Positions 57,640 through 64,000 of a stretch of DNA of 64,000 nucleotides are shown piece after piece. The DNA lies in assembly GCF_004798865.1 (NCBI RefSeq), contig NW_025336599.1, positions 1,906,271 to 1,970,270 of the forward strand, in the 5' to 3' direction. The notes beneath the pieces were generated by a model, which did not search any database, was not told where the DNA came from, and worked only from the letters and a program-made list of their open reading frames with translations. Position 1 is the stretch's first letter. The number at the start of each line of letters is the position of its first letter. Position numbers and translations under genes: made by a program. Source of the DNA: Varanus komodoensis (Eukaryota > Chordata > Lepidosauria > Squamata > Varanidae).

Positions 57640-60515
57640 AGCATTAGACTGGGGATGCCAGAGTAAAACAGTATATTTTTAACAGAGATTCTAACATACC
57701 CAGGGAGGGAAGCCAGGGTTATGTACCAGGTGGCAAAGAAGTTTGATCACAGGGAACTGAGCAGGAGTGAGAAATGACACATCCAGGGAGAAAAGAGTTG
57801 GGTGTAGTCATGAATGAAGAACCGGAAAACCCAAGCTGGTTTACAGCATCTGTGTTTCGCAAAGGACACAAAATGGGTAGAAATAAGAAAGTGAGGGAAA
57901 GCTAGTTGAGGAAGGATTATGTGCTATTTTATCCTCTTTTCCCCCCAAAGCTATTGTGAAATTGTCATCGCTCTGGTGTGGTGTTCAATATTGCAATGTG
58001 TTATGTTCTCTCTCTCTCTTTCTCATCTTTCTCTATCTCTGTTTCTGTCGCTCAAGAAAGAGAGCAGTGCTTTATTTGAATCATTGTGTTCTTTCTCTGG
58101 GCAATTTACTCCCTCTCCCCTGAAGATCAGAGATGATTTTATTTCATGAGAGAACAAGGGGGGAGCTTCAAAAGCTTCTCAGCAACTTTTTATGCCAAGA
58201 GGTGAGACCACTTATTACCTGGTCACCATAGAAACACGGATGCTGAGTCTTCTCTAGTGACATTGTCACAGAGCTCAGTTTTATTGTATAATCATTGGGA
58301 GCATTATTTGAAGAAAAGAAGGATGCTAAGATCACTCCAAGTAAGGATAAAAGTTTACCCAAGGTAGTCTTTTGTATAAAATGCAAAATGTGTTTTGCTT
58401 TGTTATTACCCTGTTCAGATCTTATTTAGCCCTGTCCATAATGGGAGTTCAGGGTGAGAAACAGAAGTCCCCCCACCCTAGAGAAACAGAATGCCATTTC
58501 AATAAATTTATTGACCATTTTTCTCGACTGAGTTCTGAACCCAAAGGGCAGCTCAGATCTGGAAGGCTTGCAAGGTTGCGAGAAGGGTATTGCCACCCAA
58601 AGGAGAGGAAGGGCATCTCCAAAAAGAGAATGGAAGGGGATGCAGGTTTGCATAACTTTGGTGTACTGTATATTTGTAGACAGAGCGACAGAAGTACATG
58701 GAAAGCAATACAATGGAAATGTATCAAGGAGGCTCTGAACCTTGGCTTTAAATTAAAGTATGTAAGACAGATGCAGTTGGTCTTAAATTAAGATGCACAA
58801 GACAGATATCTGAACAGAGTTATTTAAAATATATGTCTAGTACAAAATGTTTCATCCGCCACTGCCACTGATGGTAACTCACTACCAAGAGTGGAGCATG
58901 GTACCTATAGAATAGCACAGCAACTGATGAAGATGGAAGCCAACATTATGAGCTTTAAATAGATTTTGTGCCCACTCTGTTGTCAGTCTCTGTGTCTTTT
59001 GTGCATATGCATGTATATGCAAACACACAAATTTAGGAATAATGACCCGGACAATAATGACCAGGGCCATGGTGGGAAAGGCTAGCCAGCTGTCCTGTGA
59101 TCTCCCATGTTCCTGGAAACGCCCACTGGGCAGCTCTTTCCTGTTGCTTTTTCCATCTTTAGAGCTGTGCTCCCAACATCATCCAGGAGACCCTGGGACT
59201 GTTCTGGTAGGGGGGCAGGTTCCTCTGACCTCAGGGCTTGGTCTGCAAAGGCCAAGTTGCCGACCCAGCCTCTCACAGAAAGAAGGGGAAAGAAGTGTAT
59301 GCATCCCACAAATTGGCAACTGGGCCTTGGGAAGTGGAAAAGAGGACATGTCGGCAGAGAGGGTGGCACCATGGAGTTGCGCTGATCCCAGTTCCTGCCT
59401 CAGCCTCCTCTCCTCCATCTTTGCCAGCCCAGAAATGGGCCTATAGAAAAAGTGCTGTATCTTATAAGCCTCCAAGTCCAGACACAGGAGAATCTGGTCT
59501 GAGGGCCATAGGATTGGATGCCCTAAGGATATACTAAGCTTTCAAGGGTGATTGCCAGTCATTGCAACCCTTTTCCATGGAAGGAAGCTGAATGGAAAAA
59601 ACCCTGCAGAATGGAGGCAGGGAGAGAGAAGGGAAACAGGCAGTTTTCTATATTCTAAAGTATAAGGCTTACGACTTTATTAGGACAACTCCAACAAGAT
59701 CAATGGTCAAAGGGGTTATTGTATGCACCAGTCTTCTCCAGAAATTTTGGACTATAACTACCATCGTTCTGGTGTAGCTAGAGCTGTGTTGTATTAGTAC
59801 ATGGGGCCTGTACTCTCATGACATTTATTGGGGCACCATAAATAAAGTAAGACAGCTCAAGATGCAGCCATGCTCTTGAAATTCCTCCAGGATTTCACAG
59901 GATGGATTACTTCCTAGATTTTGGTCAGAATGCTTGGACTTTGCTGCTTATTACATTCATTGCCATATTCTGTTTGCCTTGAATGTAGATTGTGTCCAGG
60001 CTTTGATTATTTATTGCAATGCATAAAATAATACTGGGAAGGCCTTGCAGGAAAGAAGGAGCTGAGTTGCGGAGATTCAAGAACAGCAAATACAGATGCT
60101 TAATAGATGTGCCACGTCTCTTGCACGGGGAGCAGGGGGACTCAAACAAACACAGAAATATATCCATGCATCTTTTTTTCTTTCTATGGATATGGTGTTG
60201 CCATGCCTGACATGACTTCTAAAGCTTCCTAAAATTATGAGCTGCTGTAATTATCAGTGATGGACATGCCATACCCATTTCTGCAGAACTCCACAATTTT
60301 CCACCACAAAATCACTTCCATATCTGTATTGGCAGAACTTAATAATATGGATGGATGATTCCTTAATTTCAGCTATGGGCCCAGTAAATAAACGGACCTC
60401 TTCCCACTTTTTTTTTTAACGCGCCAGAATCCTTAGTTTGATCACAGTGCCTATCACAATTCTTCCTGCTATTTTTTTATGGAGATAGATAGAATTGGCT
60501 AGATGGTACTTATGC
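57640..60515. other. Non-coding stretch
   Basis: No gene seen. The longest frame (139 residues, 58372-58791, plus) has no recognisable domain. Confidence 0.45.
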
Positions 60516-60618
60516 TATGTCCAGAGCTGGGAGAGTGTGCAGAGGATGGCCAGGGAACTGGTGAAGGCAAGGTAGGAGCTGGGCAGAGGAGCAGGGGGAC
60601 AGGAGCAGTGGAGAGGAA

Positions 60619-60662
60619 GGGGGCGGGGCCAGAGGGGCCAGGAGGGAGCAGGGGGCGGGGCC
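60619..60662 (+). promoter_or_regulatory. Twin GC boxes in the CR1 5' UTR
   Basis: Two identical gggggcggggcc words exactly 32 bases apart, about three helical turns. This is the classic Sp1-type site and a plausible part of the internal promoter that LINEs carry in their 5' UTR. Function is inferred. Confidence 0.55.
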
Positions 60663-60887
60663 AGCAGCCTCTGAGGTTTATACAGCCACACTCAGCGCCA
60701 ACAGCGTTGTCTCTTGCCTGCATCCCTTAACTACAGCCTGGGCTGCCCAGAGACTCTCTTCCCTGGGGGCAGTTTTTAATTAATCTTTTATTTGGTTTTT
60801 GTTTTTGTGTGTGTTTTTGTCTGAGAGAACTGAGTGAGTACAGTCAGAGAAGGGTGGAGCAGGACAGACAAGGCGGGGGAATAAGGC

Positions 60888-61541
60888 ATGGCCAGCGAGT
60901 GGTGCCCAGTGTCAGGCCAGGTGATGGCCTTGGCGGGAGTCACGGGTGTTGCTGTCTGCTGCGAGAGCTCCGACATGTTCCACCTTCTTCCCCAGGAGAG
61001 GCAGGGATACACTTGCCCTCGGTGCAAGCTGGTGACCCTGCTAGAGGAGGAGGTGAGGGGCCTGAGGGCCGAGAGAGCTCTCCAGGCCCCCCCGGAGCAG
61101 CCCCCCTCTGGACAGAGGGTTGAGGGAGAGGCCACGGGAGGAGCAGCCGTGGAGACATGGAGGCATGTCACCCACAGGAGGAGGAGGCCAGCACGGCCTC
61201 CTCCTTCTCCTGGCACCAATCTGGAGCTGGGGAACAGGTTCTCTCCACTTGGGGAGGCTGGGGTTGATGAGGACTTGGGGGACTGACAGGATCCCCAGCC
61301 TGGGACCAGAAGCAGCCATGGAGCCACTGCAGGAGAGGCAGGGGTCAAGGCATTGCCACCTACCACCACCGTGAAGAGACAATGGCAGGTGATCATCACT
61401 GGGGGCTCCCTGCTGAGGGGCACTGAGATGGTGGTGTGCTACCCTGACCTTGAGGCGAGGGAGGTCTATTGCATGCCGAGTCCATGCATCCGGCATGTGA
61501 AGGACAGAGTAGGGCATCTTGTTCCCTCCGGGGTCACCTGA
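60888..61541 (+). pseudogene. CR1 ORF1 protein (zinc finger plus esterase-like domain)
   Basis: Starts MASEWCPVSG. The Cys-rich segment CCESSDMFHLLPQ ... YTCPRCKLVTLLEEEV is the finger plus coiled-coil start known from CR1 ORF1 proteins. After one in-frame stop at about 61284 the same frame continues with VIITGGSLLRGTEMVV and YPDLEAREVYCMPSP, the start of the SGNH-esterase-like domain (GxSxxRG). The expected VQVGTNNTARQG block follows in another frame near 61557. ORF1 binds element RNA in related LINEs. Here it is broken. Confidence 0.8.
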
Positions 61542-62082
61542 TGCTTCTGGTGATCCAAGTGGGGACAAACAACACAGCCAGGCAGGGGTTGGCCAGGATC
61601 ACCAGGCACTTCAAAGCCTTGGGAAAGGAAGGGACCTAAAGGCCCAAGTGGCCTTTTCCTCTATCTTACTGGTCCAGGGATTTGGGCCAGCCAGGGAAAG
61701 GAGATCTCAAAGAAAGGAAACTGTGGGAAGGAGTTGAGGTGCACGTACACCAATGCTAGGAGCCTGGGGAATAAGCAGGAACAGCTTGAAGCTCTCCTGG
61801 GTATAGGAGGGTATGACCTGGTAGGGATCACAGAAACTGGGTGGGATGAAAGGCAAAACTTGAATGTAAACATAGAGGGGTGTGGTTGAATAGCCAGAAG
61901 TGTGGCTTCTAGATCAAGAGAAGTATTACTACCACTCTATACAACTCTGGTGCACCCACAACTGGAGTATTGCGTTCAGTTCTGGGCTCCACATTACAGA
62001 AAGGATATAGCCAGGTTAGAGTCAGTGCAGCATAAGGCCACAAGGATGGTGGCTGGATTGCAGGGAAAGCCGTGAGACAAGA

Positions 62083-62376
62083 ATGAGAGAACTGGGCCTT
62101 TTCAGCCTGGAGAAGAGGAGAATCCAAAGGGATCTGTATGTGAGGGGATGTCACATGGAGATGGGTAGAGACCTGTTCTCCCCTGCAGAGGAAGGCAGGA
62201 CGCGCTCCAACAGTGCAAAGTTCAGGGAACCAAGGTTCCATTTAGATGCCAGGAAGCACTTCCTGAGAGTTAGGACCCCAAGGGTGTGGAATGGGCTTCC
62301 ACGAGAGGTCGTTGAGGCCCCATCGGTGCGGGTGTTCAAAGATAGGCTGGACATGCACATGATGGGCATGTCGTGA
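62083..62376 (+). pseudogene. CR1 ORF2 C-terminal segment after the internal deletion
   Basis: A 97-residue frame: [58 protein letters not shown] and KDRLDMHMMGMS. It has a small deletion in the RRLRGDxLATYRYV block relative to the other copies but keeps the normal end, unlike the 42.8-kb copy. Confidence 0.85.
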
Positions 62377-62611
62377 GTGGAGCTGGCTGGTGCCGGAGAT
62401 CAGACTAGATGGCCCAGGAGACCCCTTCTGACTCACTCTGTTTCTATGATTCTATGTTTTCTACAGAAGGCCAGCATGTCAATGGCAAGGAAATATCCGA
62501 GCCCTCGTTGATGGAGAACAGGTTGCCACTGCCCTCTGCATGACAAAGCCCTTTGTCTTCTCTGCTAGAGGCTAAGCCAACCCACTTCCCTTCCAACAAC
62601 TTTTCCCATAG

Positions 62612-64000
62612 GATAGATAGATAAAAACTTTATTGCAGTCAAAGACCAGCTCCATTCAATAAATACATAGATTTTAAAAAAGAAGATACATAAAAATTAT
62701 CTATATCAAAACCCCATTCGGATTAATAAATACTTTGACACAATATCAGTAACCTTAAATCAGTGGCAGTCCCAGACTTCGTCCCTGTCCAGCTAGGTAG
62801 AGCCACACTCCCCCAGAATCTGTCTTCAGACACCCATCATGGCCACAAAGAATTTAGCAACACTATATGTTATTGTTGGGTTAGTGTCAGACAGCAATAT
62901 ATAGATATATTGTTGTTCTGTACGGCCCGGGAAGCGATTCATCAGTGGAGAAATGAGTGCAGTGCGAATATCCCGGTAGAATGTGCAGCTCAGCAGGACG
63001 TGCTTGGTGGTTTCCATCTGTTCCATCCCACAGGGACAGAGGTGCTCCGACCAGGGGATCTTTTTGTACCATCCAAAACTGCCGAGGGGAGTCGCATGAA
63101 GGTGGGCCAAGGAAAAAGCCGCTCTGTGTTTATGGAGTCCCAACTGTTTGAAGTGGGGTGCAGCTATTACAATGCATCTATAGTCCTCCCTAAGATAGAA
63201 TTCAGGGGCTCTACTGAGATTGCTTTGTCTTTCAGTTTCTGCAATGCACTGCTTGATGGTTTCTGTTGTCTGTTCAAAACCCGTATTTAGTACAGTCCAC
63301 AGGAGAAGGCCCAAGAGGGCTATTTTCTGCTCAATTGATTTAATCCAGTTGGATTTAAAGTCATCTTACAGGATTAGTGGAGCAAGGCCAACTGGAAAGT
63401 ATACCAACCTGAGCCAGTGCGCAAGAATGGCCTCACAGATCCTAGCTTCAATTTGGATCTGACCAGTCTCCAATCTTATCTGTGCATTGGAGACATTCCA
63501 AGGAACATCCAGTATTGCCCTCAGAAATTTTCATTGGACACGTTGTAGTACTTGGGTGTTCGGGAAAGGCCCCAGTTGAGATTCATGCAGTAGTTGAGAT
63601 AGTACTTTTGCTTGGTATAGTTGGAGGGCTAGGGGGATGTCATGGCCACCTTTAGATCTCATGAATTGTATTATGGCTGATGAACTTCTCTGGGCATTTA
63701 ATGCCACATATTCGCCATGGGCCTTCCTGGAGCCATTTGCTTGTAGGACTGCACCTAAATATTTGAACTGGGAAACCTGCTTGATCTTGTGCTAATTTAT
63801 CTTCCATGATTGAGTTTTTGGTCTTTTTGCAAAGGTCATGATTTTTGTTTTTTGATAATTGATTGTCAGATCTTCTTCCCTGCAATATTCAGTCAGCTTC
63901 TGCAGTGCTCTTGTGAGCCCAAATGGAGTCCTCGAAATAATAGCTCCGTCATCTACATATAGTAGTATAGTTATATGCCTCCCTGCAATTTGGGGGTTGG
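62612..64000 (-). mobile_element. LINE 3' part with C-terminal CCHC finger; runs off the window
   Basis: On the minus strand, frames near 63700-64000 give the RT box ILLYVDDGAIISRTPFGL and TINYQKTKIMTFAKRPKTQS (post-motif C), then FKYLGAVLQANGS-like words. At 62826-63314 a 162-residue frame ends the ORF. The 3' end is an aataaagtttttatctatct tail at about 62612-62640. The type is one I have met in lizard genomes. I am unsure whether it belongs to the R4, Vingi or another clade. The frame is interrupted several times. Confidence 0.72.
62826..63314 (-). pseudogene. C-terminal domain of that LINE (CPCG...H...C finger)
   Basis: A 162-residue frame. AAFSLAHLHATPLGSFGWYK is followed by the finger LCPCGMEQMETTKHVLLSCT (C-x-C-x-H-x-C layout), YRDIRTALISPLMNRFPGR and a closing SVAKFFVAMMGV. 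Such C-terminal fingers occur in several LINE clades. Only about 55 residues follow it, too few for a restriction-like endonuclease domain, which argues against a standard R4-type C-terminus. Confidence 0.7.

Larger units (their letters stand above)
60520..62460 (+). mobile_element. CR1 LINE with 5' UTR and ORF1 but internally deleted ORF2
   Basis: The GC-rich 5' UTR has two gggggcggggcc boxes (60619 and 60651). ORF1 follows (60888-61541, then a third piece to about 61640). The ORF2 start lies at about 61730-61885, reading CTYTNARSLGNKQEQLEALL and YDLVGITETGWDERQNLNVN. At about 61888 the sequence jumps to the RT C-terminal region (atagccagaagtgtggcttc), collinear with 42375 in the long copy, and then runs to a normal 3' tail. 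About 2.1 kb of ORF2, including the RT catalytic core, is missing. The exact 5' end is uncertain by some tens of bases. Confidence 0.85.

Noticed and set aside
58372-58791. 139-residue plus-strand frame as a host gene
   Set aside because: No recognisable similarity and no promoter context.
62763-63290. 175-residue plus-strand frame
   Set aside because: Antisense shadow of the C-terminal LINE domain at 62826-63314.

Overview
The window is vertebrate nuclear DNA, almost certainly from a squamate reptile (lizard or snake). It holds long AT-rich non-coding stretches and one strong CpG island, and repeats that together point to squamates: young CR1 LINEs, RTE-BovB LINEs, an L2-clade LINE, a Sauria-type tRNA SINE and a MIR-like SINE with an L2-type tail. 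A run of exactly 100 Ns (23526-23625) shows it is a draft assembly. I found no host protein-coding exon that I can name. The recognisable coding sequence belongs to retroelements.

Layout. 1-4.4 kb: a CR1 tail, then unique sequence. 4.4-6.6 kb: a dead L2-clade LINE on the minus strand. 8.1-8.5 kb: a CpG-rich hairpin repeat. 11.3-11.7 kb: a fossil solo LTR. 12.1-13.6 kb: one CR1 fragment interrupted by three later insertions (L2 tail, hAT-like MITE, MIR-like SINE). 14-18.4 kb: a Sauria-type SINE, a possible second LTR, a second copy of the same MITE, an internally deleted BovB and a SINE. 20.4-20.8 kb: a SINE fused directly to a U6 snRNA copy, with a 5S rRNA-like segment beside it. 21.8-26.8 kb: two RTE 3' ends, a gap-bearing CR1 and a tRNA-Leu-like sequence. 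30.0-31.8 kb: the CpG island, with a candidate minus-strand first exon ending in ATG and a strong splice donor. 38.5-40.2 kb: a decayed Ty3/Gypsy fossil whose integrase part precedes its reverse transcriptase part. 40.2-43.0 kb: the longest CR1, with a 360-residue open reverse transcriptase frame. 45.5-46.9 kb: a BovB with a perfect 14-bp target duplication. 52.3 kb: a GGGCA minisatellite. 55.8-56.5 kb: two SINEs and an L2 tail. 60.5-62.5 kb: a CR1 keeping its 5' UTR and ORF1 but lacking most of ORF2. 62.6-64 kb: the 3' part of another LINE that runs off the window.

How the parts relate. The autonomous LINEs (CR1, L2, BovB) sit beside sequences that look dependent on them: SINEs with L2-type tails, a SINE family known to carry a BovB tail, LINE copies with deleted middles, and a U6 copy joined to a SINE. 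The only evidence of a host gene is the CpG island, which would drive a gene I cannot identify, most likely read leftwards. All similarity calls are from memory of the families; no database search was run.
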